DNA from: Ascaphus truei | Taxonomy: Eukaryota > Chordata > Amphibia > Anura > Ascaphidae | Assembly (NCBI GenBank): GCA_036426205.1 | Contig: CM071567.1 | Location: forward strand, 291,768,405-291,832,404 | Direction of reading: 5' to 3' | Length of the DNA stretch: 64,000 nt | Shown: piece after piece, positions 35,690 to 46,497 of the stretch | Numbering within the stretch: the first letter of the stretch is position 1 | How the letters are laid out: every line of letters begins with the position of its first letter | The notes under the pieces: model-generated | Database searches by the model: none | Told to the model about the DNA's origin: nothing | Seen by the model: only the letters and a program-made list of their open reading frames with translations | Program-made: the position numbers and the translations under genes

Positions 35690-35950
35690 GTCCATGGTAC
35701 TAGAACCAATCAGAGGTATGGATAAGACTTCCCACACTCTGATTGGCTACCGTACCATGTGAGGGCGGGCCACATGTTTTCTTTTAATGATCCATCTTAA
35801 AGGCAATTGAAGCAAGCCATTCTGATTGGCTGTGCTTTCATTGCCTTTAAGTGACGTCATCATTTTTTTTTTGTATCGCTATCCCAAACACATGGTTTTC
35901 ATCTGCCCACATACAGCCGTGGAAAACAATGACGAAAATGTGACGTCATA
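35690..35950. promoter_or_regulatory. CRE and CCAAT cluster in the left arm
   Basis: TGACGTCA lies at 35852-35859 and 35941-35948. CCAATCAG / CTGATTGG boxes occur around 35705, 35740 and 35821. The same module is present at 43781-44048 and at 60660-61032. Confidence 0.5.
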
Positions 35951-37271
35951 GGCCTTTAAAAGCCTATGTCGTCTCATTTTGAAGCCTGACGCCGAGGAGG
36001 AGGACCCTCGCGGTGAAGAAAAATCATTGGATAGAGCAATCCAGTGAAAAGGTACAGACAAACATGACCAGAAAGGATAGAAGAAAAAGACACGATAATC
36101 CCTGATTGTCGTTTTTTAATTATTTTTAATGTTTATTATTTTCTGTTTATTATTTTAGTGGGTTCCTGTTCGTGGGATTGGTCTCGTGAGTAAGCTATTC
36201 AACGGAGTCGGTGGTGGGGTCAAGTAATGGTAAGTGAACTAAAGAAATGTATTTAATTGTAACTGGTGTTTTTTGTTGTCTTTTTTACATGTGGTTTTTT
36301 TTTATTTGTACATCATTTCTTGCCACTGTGGTATGATGTATGTCTAAATACTATAAGATATATTACATACAGGTAAGAAATAATATTGTTTTAAAAGCTT
36401 GCTTTGCACTATTCTGTGTGTCGTTTTGTCAAAGCGGATGGGCGCATTAGCAGGATGAGGATGGCCTTCATCGTGGCAGCCGGACATGGGTGAGTGCTAC
36501 ATGTATTTTAATGTTTTATTGTCTGTATGTATTTTAAATGGACACGTGCACTATTATCCTTTGTGGATAATAGTCCTTGTGCCCCATTACTATACTGTAT
36601 GTTAGGGGGTGATAGGTTTTGTTGGTGATAATATATTATATTATATATATATATATATTTATATAAGCAAACGTGGCACTGGTGCGTCTCATTTCATGTC
36701 ATTTCCCAGAACCCTTGCTCTAAGGTGGCGGGCTGTGTGCTGGGGTGATAATTGTAGAAGGCTGGTTCAGAGCGATGCCAGACATGCAGAGCATACAGTT
36801 ATATTTACATATTTGTCATATTTGCTTTGCAATGGAGGGTTTTTGTCACTATTTTTTACTCACACTAACTTAACATCAATATTATGGTATACCCCATCCC
36901 TTAGCTCTTGCATACCACGTCAATCAACCCCACACCTGATGAGACCCATTAAGGTCAAAACAGCTGTCTGTGGGGGGTTTTCTTGGTATGGCGCACCTTA
37001 ACCCTGGCTTGCTCACAGCTGTGACAATGCAGCAGAGTTTAAGCCTATAGGGAATCATGTTAAAAATGGTTTTTGGAAGCAAAAGTGGCACTGCGTTGCT
37101 CAATTGCATGTCATTCTCACCAGATCCCTTGCTGCAGTGGATAGTGCTGTGTGCTTGGGTTGATAATGGTGAAGGGCGGGGTTTGCCAGACCTGCCTTAG
37201 ACAGCAGAGATGAGCATAACAGTTATATTACATATTTATAATAATATATATATATATATATATATATAAAT

Positions 37272-37470
37272 ATACTTACCGCATAGCAGCAAAAAGGGAG
37301 ACAGCACTCAGGTGAATGAAAATAAATGTATTAAATACAGCACATAACTCCAACGTTCCGCTTCACCCCTGTGGATCGAAACGTTGGAGTTATGTCTGTA
37401 TTTATACATCATTTATTTCATTCACCTGAGTGCTGTCTCCCTCTTTTGCTGCTATGCGGTAATGTATACT
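37272..37470. repeat. 200-base hairpin in the left arm
   Basis: ACCGCATAGCAGCAAAAAGG at the left and its complement CTTTTGCTGCTATGCGGT at the right enclose paired GGAGACAGCACTCAGGTGAA / TTCACCTGAGTGCTGTCTCC segments and ATAACTCCAACGTT / AACGTTGGAGTTAT at the tip. This is a MITE-like palindrome nested in the larger one. Confidence 0.75.
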
Positions 37471-38631
37471 TTTAATATAATTTATATGGGACATGCACCT
37501 ATTCATTATTGAATTACTATTGTCAGTGCCAGTGATTTTTTAATCATATAATACTATATATATATATTTTCTTTAGTTGTGGTGGGGCGTTGTTGTGGTG
37601 TTTTCTTTTTATTGTGGGTAGCGGGGGTGGGTGAAGGGGGTATTAGCCCAATGGTGGTTTGTTTAGGGCTATACAGGGGGGTAGACGAGGAGGCTTTAAC
37701 CCTCATGACAGCCGTACGGTATTACTACTACGGTGCTGAAGGGTTACGCGTCACCCAACCCCCCCGCAAGCCTAAACAAACAACAAGGGTCAAATACCCC
37801 CTTCACCCACCCCGCGTTACCCACAATAAACCTGGCACACGGCTGTTTAAACAAACCCATCATTCATTGCCTTAGCGGTTTAGCCGCTAAAGTATGAAAG
37901 TGGCCTTAAATGCATTTTTTCTTCCTTTTCTGCCTCCGGATGCATGCCGGGGGGTCCGGTGCTAGTAATTAATGGTATCACTCCGGAGACCACCGGCATC
38001 AATCCCAGCCGGAAAACAGCGACCAGAAATTTTTCTAAGTGCCGATCCGCCACTCATCAGCAGCCTCCCACCATCAACTTGCCAACTTTTTCTTGGTGTG
38101 GCTGATTCGCATAAAACTCGCCATTCTAGAGTGGCGATAGCTCCGCTAAGCTACCTCCACTACCTAAAATACAATCAGGCGGAAAAGTTTTCTTTTTCTA
38201 TTTTAGGCGGATAGTGCCTTCTCCCTCCATCGGCCTCGGCCCACGACAAACACCAGAGGCGGAAAAAAAGCCGCCAACAAAACTGGCGTTTTTTTTTATT
38301 CCATCATCACTTTCTACTCACTTTCTCCGACCCCCTTACTGAATAGGGGTAACCATTTTTGGCGAGAATTGCATTTCCGCTGCTTTACTGCATGTTGCTC
38401 TTAATCTCATTAACTATTATCGATCAATAACAAGCTAATCATAAACTCACTCTAATCACTATGAATCATTTATACGGTAATAACTAATCATGTTACTTCA
38501 AACACATTTAGACTAATTCAACTAGTTCAGTAATCCACTCATTTAATAGATACTTTAGGCAGGCCTGCACAACTCGTAAAGCGAGTAAGGGCCGAACTGC
38601 TCCCAAGGAAAAAAATTTTGGGGCCGCACGG

Positions 38632-38660
38632 TAAATCATCATCATCATCACATCATCATC

Positions 38661-38696
<36 letters not shown>

Positions 38697-38771
38697 AATC
38701 CATCATCATCATCATCATCGATCATCAATCATCATCACTCATCATCATCATCATCCATCATCATCTCTCCT
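38632..38771 (+). repeat. (ATC)n microsatellite
   Basis: Long interrupted run of ATC/CAT units, the mirror of the GAT run at 41141-41171. Confidence 0.9.
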
Positions 38772-41135
38772 CCAGCACCTCTCATCATCATCCTCATATC
38801 TCCCCCAGAACCCTCACTATCAACAACCTTTGCGATACTCCCCATCTATCTCTCATAACCCCATCTCCTCCCCCTCACCCCACACATAATACTCCCCTCC
38901 CCTCTCCACATCAAACACCAACAATACCCCCCTGCACACCACCACCCTCCCCCCCCCCTGCAACATCAACACCACATAAAAACTCCCACCACAATCACTC
39001 CCGCATCCCACCGCTCCCTTCTCTCACATCCTCTCCCCCCCTTCACCTCACATAATTCTCCCCTCCCTCCACCTCACACATCATCATCTCTCTCCCCCCT
39101 CGCACTCCACTCACTCTCCTAACCCTGCACAGCTCACATCCTCTCCAGCCCCCCCCTGCCACCTCACATCACTCTCCACCTCCCCCCCCTGCACCTCACA
39201 TGCACTCTCACCCCACCTCAGCTCACTTATTCTCCAATGACCCCCTTCCTGCACCGTCCAATCTCCCCCCCTGCTAACCTCCGATCACCCCCCCCTGCCC
39301 TCCAACTCACCCTCCCCTGCACCTCCAATGACCCGCCCCTTACCACACCAATGCCCCCCCTGCACCCCACTGACCCCCCCCTGCACCTCCATACCCCCCC
39401 TTGCCTTCAATGACCCCCCTTCCACCCTCCACGTGCCCCCCTGGTAACCATCCAATCACCCCCCTATCAGACTCACCATCACACCGCACACCCCCATCCA
39501 ATCCAACACACCCTCCCCTCGCACCTCCAATGACCCCCCCCTCTACACTTCCCAATGACCCCCCCCCTGCCCTCCAATCAAATCACCCCCCCGCCCGCAC
39601 CTCCAATCACCCGCACCACCCCCCCCGCCATGCACCCATATCAACCCCCCCCTGCACCTCCACAAATACCAATCACCCTCAACCCCCCCCTGCACTTCCA
39701 ATCACACACCCCCCCGCCCCTGCATCTCTAATAATCAGATAGCACCATCACCCCCCCCCCAGCACCTCCACCTCAAAACACCCCACACCCCCCGCGACCT
39801 CTCAATGAACCCCCTTCACCCTCCATGAACCCCCCTGTGCCTCCAATCACTCATCCCCACCCCATCCATCACCACCCCTCAACCAATAAACTCCACCCAC
39901 CAATCAACCCCCTCCTGCACCTCAATGACCCCCCCCTGCACTTCAATGACCCCCCACCACCCCCCTGCACCCCAATCATCCCCAACCCAATGCAACCTCC
40001 ATCACCCCTCCGTCACCCCACCATTACGCACCCTCACCCCCGCACCTCAATCCACCCCCCCAGAGAACACTCCAACCCCCCTCTACCTCCAATCAACCCG
40101 CGATCATCCTTCTGCACCTCACCCCCCCTGCACTGCACTCACCGTCCCCCCCCCTGCACCTCACCAATCAACCCCCCCTTTCACCTCACTCCCCCTCACT
40201 CACCCCCCCCCTGCACCTCCATCAACCATCAGCCACCCCCCTAGCACCTCGCAATCACCCCCCACCCTCCTGCCAACCTCCAACTCAACCACCACCCGCA
40301 CCTCCGAGTCACCCACACCCCTGCAACACATCACCCTTCCTCTGGCACCTCCCCCATCCCCTGCAAACCTTCCAGTCCCCCACCCCCCTGCACCTCCAAT
40401 CCCCCACCACCCCCTCGCACACTCACAATCACCCCACCCTCACCCACAACAATCACCACCCCCTGCACCAGTCAACATCACCACCACCACGCCCCCCACC
40501 TGCCCTCACATCACCCCCCCTGCCACCTCACATCATGCACCCCCCACCTGCACCTCCAATCACCCGCCACCTGCAACTCCAATCACCCCCTAGGCACGGC
40601 CACCCTCCAATATCACTCCCCCCTAGAGCCCTGCACCTCCAATCACCCCCCCACCACCCTGCACCTCCATCCAATCAACCCCCCCCTGCAACCATCAAAT
40701 ACACCCCCCCAGTGCACCCCAATCATGTCCCCCCCTAGCACCAATCCAATCAACCCCTGCAAACATCACCCTTCCAGCACCACCAAATCACCTCCCCTTG
40801 CACCTCCAATGCCTCCCCCCCCCCCCTGCCACTCCAATCAACCACCCACCCCCCCTACACCATCCAGATCCCACCCCTGCAAACACATCACCCTTCCTGC
40901 ACCTCACCCAACCAACCACCTCACCACACCACAACCCCCCCCCCCTGGCGACTCACCCCCCCCCTCACCTCAACCCCCCCCCTTCACCTCCCCCCCCGCC
41001 CACCCAACAACCTCACCCACCCACCCCCCTCGCACTCACCCCCTCCCCTGCCCCCTGCAAACCGTCACCCCACCCCCTGCCCCTCACCTCAGCTGGCACT
41101 TTCTCTCACATCACCCACCCTCTCGTTTACCTTTC
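38772..41135 (+). repeat. C-rich minisatellite, unit about 20-22 bases
   Basis: Degenerate tandem units of the form CCCCCCTGCACCTCCAATCA (earlier units: CCCCCCTGCACCTCACATCA). Roughly a hundred units fill 2.36 kb. The plus strand is almost G-free throughout, so the two halves are not inverted copies of each other. Unit length and homopolymer lengths vary widely, partly perhaps through sequencing error. Confidence 0.9.
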
Positions 41136-41140
41136 TACAG

Positions 41141-41171
<31 letters not shown>
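41141..41171 (+). repeat. (GAT)n microsatellite
   Basis: About ten GAT units at the right edge of the core. Confidence 0.9.
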
Positions 41172-41174
<3 letters not shown>

Positions 41175-41852
41175 ACCCGTGCGGCCCCAAAATTTTTTTC
41201 CTTGGAGCAGTTCGGCCCTTCTCGCTTTACGAGTTGTGCAGGCCTGCCCTAAAGTATCTATTAAATGAGTGGATTACTGAACTAGTTGAATTAGTCTAAA
41301 TGTGTTTGAATGTAAACATGATTAGGTATACCGTATTTAAATGAGTTCATGAGTGATTAGGTGCTTGGTTATTGACGAATAGCTTGTTAATGAGAGATTA
41401 AGAGCAACATGCAGTAAAGCAGCGGAAATGCAATTCTCGCCAAAAATGGCTACCCCTATTCAGTAAGGGTCGAGAAAGTGGTGAGAATTAAAAAAAAACG
41501 CCAGTTTTGTTGGCGGCTTTTTTTTCCCGCCGGTGGCGAGGCGAGAAGGCACTATCCGCCTAAAATAGAAACATTTTCCGCCATGCTGTATTCTAGTAGT
41601 GGCGAGTAGCTTAGCGGAGCTATTCGCCACTCTAGAATGGCGTTTTTATGGCGAATCAGCCACACAAGAAAAAGTTGGCAAGTTGATGGTGAGAGGCTGC
41701 TGATGAGTGGCGGATCGGCACTTAGAAAAATTTCTGGCCTTTTTCCTGGCTGGGATTGATGCCGGTGGTCTCCGGAGCTGATACCATTAATACTAGCACC
41801 GGACCCCCCCGGCATGCATCCGAGGCAGAAAAAATGCATTTAAAGGCCACTT

Positions 41853-42057
41853 CATTACTTTAGCGGCTAACCGCTAAGGCAATGAAGGGGGTTGGGTTTT
41901 TATTAAACAGCCGTGCCAGGTTTATTGGGGTAACGGGGGTGGGTGAAGGGGGTATTTGACCCTTGTTGTTTGTTTAGGCTTGCGGGGGGGTTGCGGTGCT
42001 GCGCTTAACCCCTTCACGCACCGTAGTAGTATACCGCTACGGTCTGAAGGGGTTAAA
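41853..42057. repeat. Paired AACCCCTTCA hairpin modules
   Basis: CATTACTTTAGCGGCTAACCGCTAAGGCAATG is a hairpin at about 41853-41885. A second hairpin, with TTAACCCCTTCA and TGAAGGGGTTAA arms around CACCGTAG..CTACGGTCTG, lies at 42006-42057. Related hairpins occur at 37860, 45642, 57247, 57490, 57660 and 59797. Confidence 0.7.
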
Positions 42058-42275
42058 CCCTCCCGCTACCCACCGTAAGCCCAAACAAACCACCATTGGG
42101 CTAATACCCCCTTCACCCACCCCCGTACCCACAATAAAAAGAAAAACCACACACAAACGCCCCACACTAACTAAAGAAATAATATAATATATATATTATA
42201 TGATAAAAAAATCATGGCACTCCAATAGAAATTCAATAATGAATAGGTGCATGTCCCATATAAATAATAAAGTAT

Positions 42276-42470
42276 ACATTACCGCATAGCAGCAAAAAAG
42301 GGAGACAGCACTAGGTGAATGAAAATAAATGTATTAAATACAGCACATAAATCCAACGTTCGATCCCACAGGGGGATCGAAACGTTGGAGTTATGTGCTG
42401 TATTATATACATTTATTTTCATTCACCTGAGTGCTGTCTCCCTTTTTGCTGCTATGCGGTAATGTATACT
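42276..42470. repeat. 195-base hairpin in the right arm
   Basis: Mirror copy of 37272-37470, with the same GCATAGCAGCAAAAA ends and ACGTTGGA tip. Confidence 0.75.
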
Positions 42471-43060
42471 TTTATATATAATATATTATCTATATTAATA
42501 AATATGTAAATATAACTGTATGCTCATCTGCATGTCTAAGGCAGGTCTGCAACCCCGCCCTTCACCATTATAACCCAGCACACAGCACTTCCACTGCAGC
42601 AAGGGATTCTGGGAAATGACATGCAATTGAGCACGCAGTGCCACTTTTTGCTTCAAAAACCATTTTTAACATGATTCCCTATAGGCTTAAACTTGCTGCA
42701 TTGTCACAGCTTTGAGCACAGCCAGGGTTAAGGTGCATACCAAGAAAACCACCCACAGACAGCTGTTTTGACCTTAATGGGTCTCATCAGTGTGGGGTTG
42801 ATTGACTGGGTATGCAAAGAAGCTAAGGGATGGGGTATACCATAATATTGAGTTAAGTTATGGTGAGTAAAAAAAGTGACAAAAACCCTCCATTGCAAAG
42901 CAAATATGCAAATATGTAAATATAACTGTATGCTCATCTGCATGTCTAAGGCAGGTCTGAAACCCCGCCCTTCACAATTATCACCCAGCACACAGCACTT
43001 CCACTGCAGCAAGGGATTCTGGGAAATGACATGCAAATGAGCACGCAGTGCCACGTTTTG

Positions 43061-43065
<5 letters not shown>

Positions 43066-43096
<31 letters not shown>
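43066..43096. repeat. (TA)n microsatellite
   Basis: Run of TA in the right arm; the counterpart near 36633-36660 is shorter. Confidence 0.85.
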
Positions 43097-43097
<1 letters not shown>

Positions 43098-43780
43098 CAC
43101 CAACAACACCTATACCCCCCTAACATACAGTATAGTAATGGGCACAATGACTATTATCCACAAATGGATAATAGTGCACGTGTCCATTTAAAATACATAC
43201 AGAACAATAAATACATTAAATACATGTAGCACTCACCCATGTCCGGCTGCCACGATGAAGGCCATCCTCATCCTGCTAATGCCCCATCCGCTTCTGCAAA
43301 ACCGACACAAGAATAGTGCAAAGCAAGCTTTTAAAACAATATTATTTCTTACCCTGTATGTATATATCTCTCTAGACATACATACATACATACAGTGGCA
43401 AGAAATGATGTACAATAAAAAAAAAAACACATGTAAAAAAGCAACAAAAAACACAGTTACATTAAATACATTTCTTTAGTTCACTTACCATTACTTGACC
43501 CACTCACCGACTCCCGTTGAATAGCTTACTCACGAACCAATCCACGAACAGGAACCCATAAAATAATAAACCAGAAAATAATAAACATTAAAATAATAAA
43601 ACACGACAATCCAGGGGTCTTCTACTTCTAATCCATCTTCATCTGTAGTCTTGTTTCTTCTATCTTCTTCTGGGGTCTTCTTCCCGTCTGCTGCCACGCC
43701 CTGGTCTTCTTTCTTCACCGAGGTCCTTCCTCCTCGGCGTCAGGCTTCAAAATGAGACGACATAGGCTTTTAAAGGCCTA

Positions 43781-44060
43781 TGACGTCACATTTTCGTCAT
43801 GGTTTCCACGGCCCTGATTGGGCCGTGAAAACCATGTGTTTTGGCCGATACAAAAAAAAATGATGACGTCACTTAAAGGCAATGAAAGCACAGCCAATCA
43901 GAATGGCTTTGCTTCAATTGCCTTTAAGATGGCATCATTAAAAGAAACATGGCCGCCCTCACATGGTACGGTAGCCAATCAGAGTGTGGGAAGTCTATCC
44001 CTACTCTGATTGGTTCTAGTACCATGTGACAGGCTTTCAATGACGTCATATCCGTTATTC
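43781..44060. promoter_or_regulatory. CRE and CCAAT hairpin cluster in the right arm
   Basis: TGACGTCA lies at 43781-43788, 43864-43871 and 44041-44048. Between them are hairpins with CCAAT in the loop or stem: CATGGTTTCCACGGCC...GGCCGTGAAAACCATG (about 43799-43837) and AAAGGCAATGAAAGC...GCTTCAATTGCCTTT (about 43874-43926). CCAATCAGAGTGTGG / CTCTGATTGG lie near 43975-44012. CREs and CCAAT boxes bind CREB/ATF and NF-Y; a role here is inference. Confidence 0.5.
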
Positions 44061-44216
44061 CCCAAGCCTCTGTCACATGGTCTACTAGACCCCTGCTCAC
44101 TGAACAGTATTATTAAAAAATATTCATGCTGCTTCGCTACCATAGCAGATAGCCACAAAGGTAAGGAACGAGTCTTTATTGATATGTGTGTTTTAGTCAT
44201 AGTGTAGATGTGCAGA

Positions 44217-44452
44217 GGGTCTCCGGAGCTGAACCGCTTTGGTTTTAGGTCCGGGGACCGCCTGCTTCCCGAGATACAGGCCCCTTTATGGGGTGCCGCT
44301 ATCCCTCTGCTTTGTTTACATTCCGCGGTCACGTGATCGGGACCTTTAAATGCAGAGGGATACCGGCACCTCATAAAGGGGCCTGTATCTCGGGAAGCAG
44401 GGGGTCCCCGGACCTGAAACCAATGCGGTTCAGCTTCGGAGACCCCCTGCAC
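44217..44452. repeat. 240-base GC-rich palindrome in the right arm
   Basis: Arms read GGTCTCCGGAGCTGAACCGC...GGTCCGGGGACC...GAGATACAGGCCCC and their inverted partners ending GCGGTTCAGCTTCGGAGACC. The tip includes TTCCGCGGTCACGTGATCGG. Base-pairing potential is high across the whole block. Confidence 0.8.
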
Positions 44453-45226
44453 ATGTACACTATGAATAAAAATGGTTTTAAAAATAATTTTTAATGTGCC
44501 GATGTTTGCGCCGAGAGAGCAGCGGATCTCTCTCTGCTGCAAACACATCTCGGCAGGGGACGGCTTCTCGGCAGCTTCTCGCCAGGCAGCCGTCTCGCCA
44601 CCGGTTACATAGCCATTTTATCAAATGGTGGTGGCGCATTCATTCGCCAGGGATTCGCCCCTTACAGCATACAGCGAGTTTAACACGCCAAAACATGGCT
44701 AATTGCTAAACTGGCTAATGCATTTTTTCGATGCTTACTGCATGATACCCTAAATGTCTTTCTTGATTTATTTGGGGCTTATTCACTAAACGTTGATCAA
44801 ATCAGTGCATTGCCGAGCAACTATGCATTGTTTTATCACACTATAAAACATTTGTGTCAAATCAGTATTCACTAAGATAAAACTCATTTTTTTTAAAGTG
44901 TGGTCAATAATGCAAGATCGTACTATTTGTTTTTTGTTTTCTAAGTGTTATCGCACTGAAACTGTTTGTTTAAACTGCAGCATGGAAAAGCAGCATGGAG
45001 ACAGCTGCATTTATCCCACCATGTTTTAATCTCCCGCGTCACATGGATGGTACATTTAAATGCACAGGAGATACTGGCACCCCATACCAGGGCTTGTAAC
45101 TAAGGACGCTGGGGGCCCCGAGGCTGAAATTAATGTGGTTCAGCTCAGATGACCCCTTGCTACCATACTCTGGTAGTAAAAAATAAATAAAACCTTCTTG
45201 ATCTTAGCGGCTAGGGTTATCCGTGT

Positions 45227-45620
45227 CCCCCCCGAGGTTCCTGGGTTTATATGTGTGTAAAAACAGAAAGTGAATTCCTGCGCTTCTCCCATTGGGCTAA
45301 CAATAAATGGGGAAATAGGCTTCATTATGTATATTTAAGTCTCTTAGACAAAGGAGACTTTTGGTTGCATCTTTTGATCATATAATGAAAAGTCTGCTAA
45401 CTAAAGTCAATGTAAGCCTCAATAGCAGGTCCCTATGCTATATGTGTGTACTCTGAGGTTCCTGGAGGTATCCGTGTGTCCCCTGGGGTTCCTGGGTTTA
45501 TATGTGTCCTGGGGGTTTTGGGTTTATATGTGTGTCCCCGGGGGTTCCTGGAGGTATCCAGGTGTCCCCTGGGATTCCTGGGTTTATATGTGTGTCCCCT
45601 GAGGTTCCTGTGGGTATTTA
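45227..45620 (+). repeat. Minisatellite, unit about 30-36 bases
   Basis: At least five units alternate GGTTCCTGGGTTTATATGTG and GTGTCCCCTGGGG, with a GGAGGTATCC variant. The unit also occurs singly at 45234-45256. This belongs to the outer right arm; its left-arm counterpart at 33.3-34.0 kb is scarcely recognisable. Confidence 0.8.
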
Positions 45621-45905
45621 TGGAAAGCACATGGGAGGAGTTAACCCCTTCCCAATCACAGTGGTTGTAATCACTATGGTGATCACTATGGCAATGAAGG
45701 GGTTAACCGCTTCCACTACCCACCAGGGAGGCCTAACCACCCACCCTGGCCCAGGTACCTCCACCCCTTCTACACATTGATTATAACAGTGGTAAACCAT
45801 ACCCCCCAAATGTTTATGGATTGCCACTAAGACAATGAATGGGCTATCCCCCCAAAAATAAAAATATGATGTGACGGTAGGGGGTAGCCAGTTTTCACAA
45901 TAAAG

Positions 45906-46475
45906 GTGAAGCCTGACTGGTTACCCCTGAAAACCATGTGTCCCTTGAAGCTAAGTAGTACCATAAGCCAGGAACACTGTACTTTATACCTAAAACCTGT
46001 CCTGTTATGTGTTTTACCTGTTCCCCTTATCCAATACGGCTCGGCACCCCAACCACACATTAGCAAACTTGACACCCTCTACAATTCAATATGCCGTTTT
46101 GTTCTCCAATGCAACTACAACACACATCACTGCAAAATGCTCAAAGAACTAGATTGGTCATCACTTGAGTCTAGTCGCAAAGTTTATCTTTCCTGTCTTG
46201 CCTTCAATTACTTTCTGGGCAAGCTACCCGTCTATCTGAACAAGCTCCTCACCCCTACCACATGCAGCACTTATCATCTGAGATCTGACTCCAAAAGTCT
46301 GTTCATGGTCCCAAGGTTCAGCAAATTATCCAGCCGCTCCTCCTACTCTTACCATGTACCCCAAAACTGGAACAATCTACTGGAGACTCTCACAGCCACC
46401 ACCAGTTTAAGTTCTTTCAAAACTAAAGTTGGCTCACATTTGAATCTGGTCTGTAACTGTTACATACACCTATAA
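45906..46475 (+). pseudogene. LINE RT C-terminal region, 5'-truncated
   Basis: About 190 codons remain open: YGSAPQPHISKLDTLYNSIC, HHCKMLKELDWSSLESSRK, GKLPVYLNKLL and YHVPQNWNNLLETL. This is the C-terminal thumb and tail region found after the RT in CR1/L2/Rex-type LINEs, where a 'HH..L..L.W..L..RR' motif is usual. The catalytic RT box is upstream of the truncation. The ATG at 45906 is not a real start. The frame is open, but the protein could not work alone. It abuts the outer end of the giant palindrome. Confidence 0.65.
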
Positions 46476-46497
46476 TATATATAATCTCTAACTGTGC

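Larger units (their letters stand above)
34720..38405 (+). mobile_element. Harbinger-like unit in the left arm
   Basis: The outer end TTAGCCTGG...CAGTAAGCCTCG is a corrupted form of TTAGGGTATCATGCAGTAAG at the other arm. The inner end CTTTACTGCATGTTGCTCTTA carries the matching ACTGCAT terminus. GGG/AGAG...ATGCAGTAA ends next to TTA fit a PIF/Harbinger-type insertion. The interior has no transposase, only hairpin modules. Confidence 0.45.
38560..41246. mobile_element. Palindrome core: hAT-like ends around minisatellite
   Basis: Both ends carry inverted copies of CAGGCCTGCACAACTCGTAA continuing through GCGAG, AGGGCCGAACTGCTCC and GGGGCCGCACGG, about 75-80 bases each. CAGG...-type ends resemble hAT elements. 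No transposase is present. The 8-base flanks are inverted rather than direct repeats, as expected if the flanks are themselves the palindrome arms. Confidence 0.55.
41398..44751 (-). mobile_element. Harbinger-like unit in the right arm (cleaner copy)
   Basis: Outer end, minus strand: TTAGGGTATCATGCAGTAAG. Inner end, plus strand: TTAAGAGCAACATGCAGTAA. Both have GCAGTAA near the terminus next to TTA, as PIF/Harbinger ends do. About 3.35 kb with no transposase; the content is hairpin modules, a TA microsatellite and GC-rich palindromes. Confidence 0.5.
32905..45846. repeat. Giant inverted repeat (palindrome), about 12.9 kb
   Basis: The left arm, 32905-38559, pairs with the reverse complement of the right arm, 41247-45846. 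Checkpoints from outside in: GGGGGGTATGGTTTA (32969 / 45804-45819), CACATATAAA.CCAGGAAC (about 34000 / 45238), ACTACCAGAGTATG (34135 / 45162), ATGAGTTTTATCTTAGTGAA (34571 / about 44887), GATGAGGATGGCCTTCATCG (36454 / 43272), GAAACGTTGGAGTTATGT (37379 / 42380). Arm lengths differ (5.65 and 4.60 kb), and the left arm carries many extra bases, especially at 33.0-34.2 kb. A loop of about 2.7 kb separates the arms. Confidence 0.85.

Noticed and set aside
38632..41171. Regular repeats as a CRISPR array
   Set aside because: Eukaryotic context, no constant repeat with unique spacers, no cas genes; it is a degenerate tandem minisatellite.
38552..41254. 8-bp hAT target-site duplication around the palindrome core
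   Set aside because: The flanks ACTTTAGG and CCTAAAGT are reverse complements, not direct repeats, so they reflect the arms and give no evidence for insertion.
39401..41268. Long Pro/His/Thr-rich ORFs of up to 222 codons in several overlapping frames
   Set aside because: They are translations of the C-rich minisatellite; absence of G removes most stop codons in every plus frame.
45433..45630. Collagen-like Pro/Arg/Thr repeat ORF
   Set aside because: It is the reverse translation of the 30-36 base minisatellite of the outer right arm; no start or splice context.
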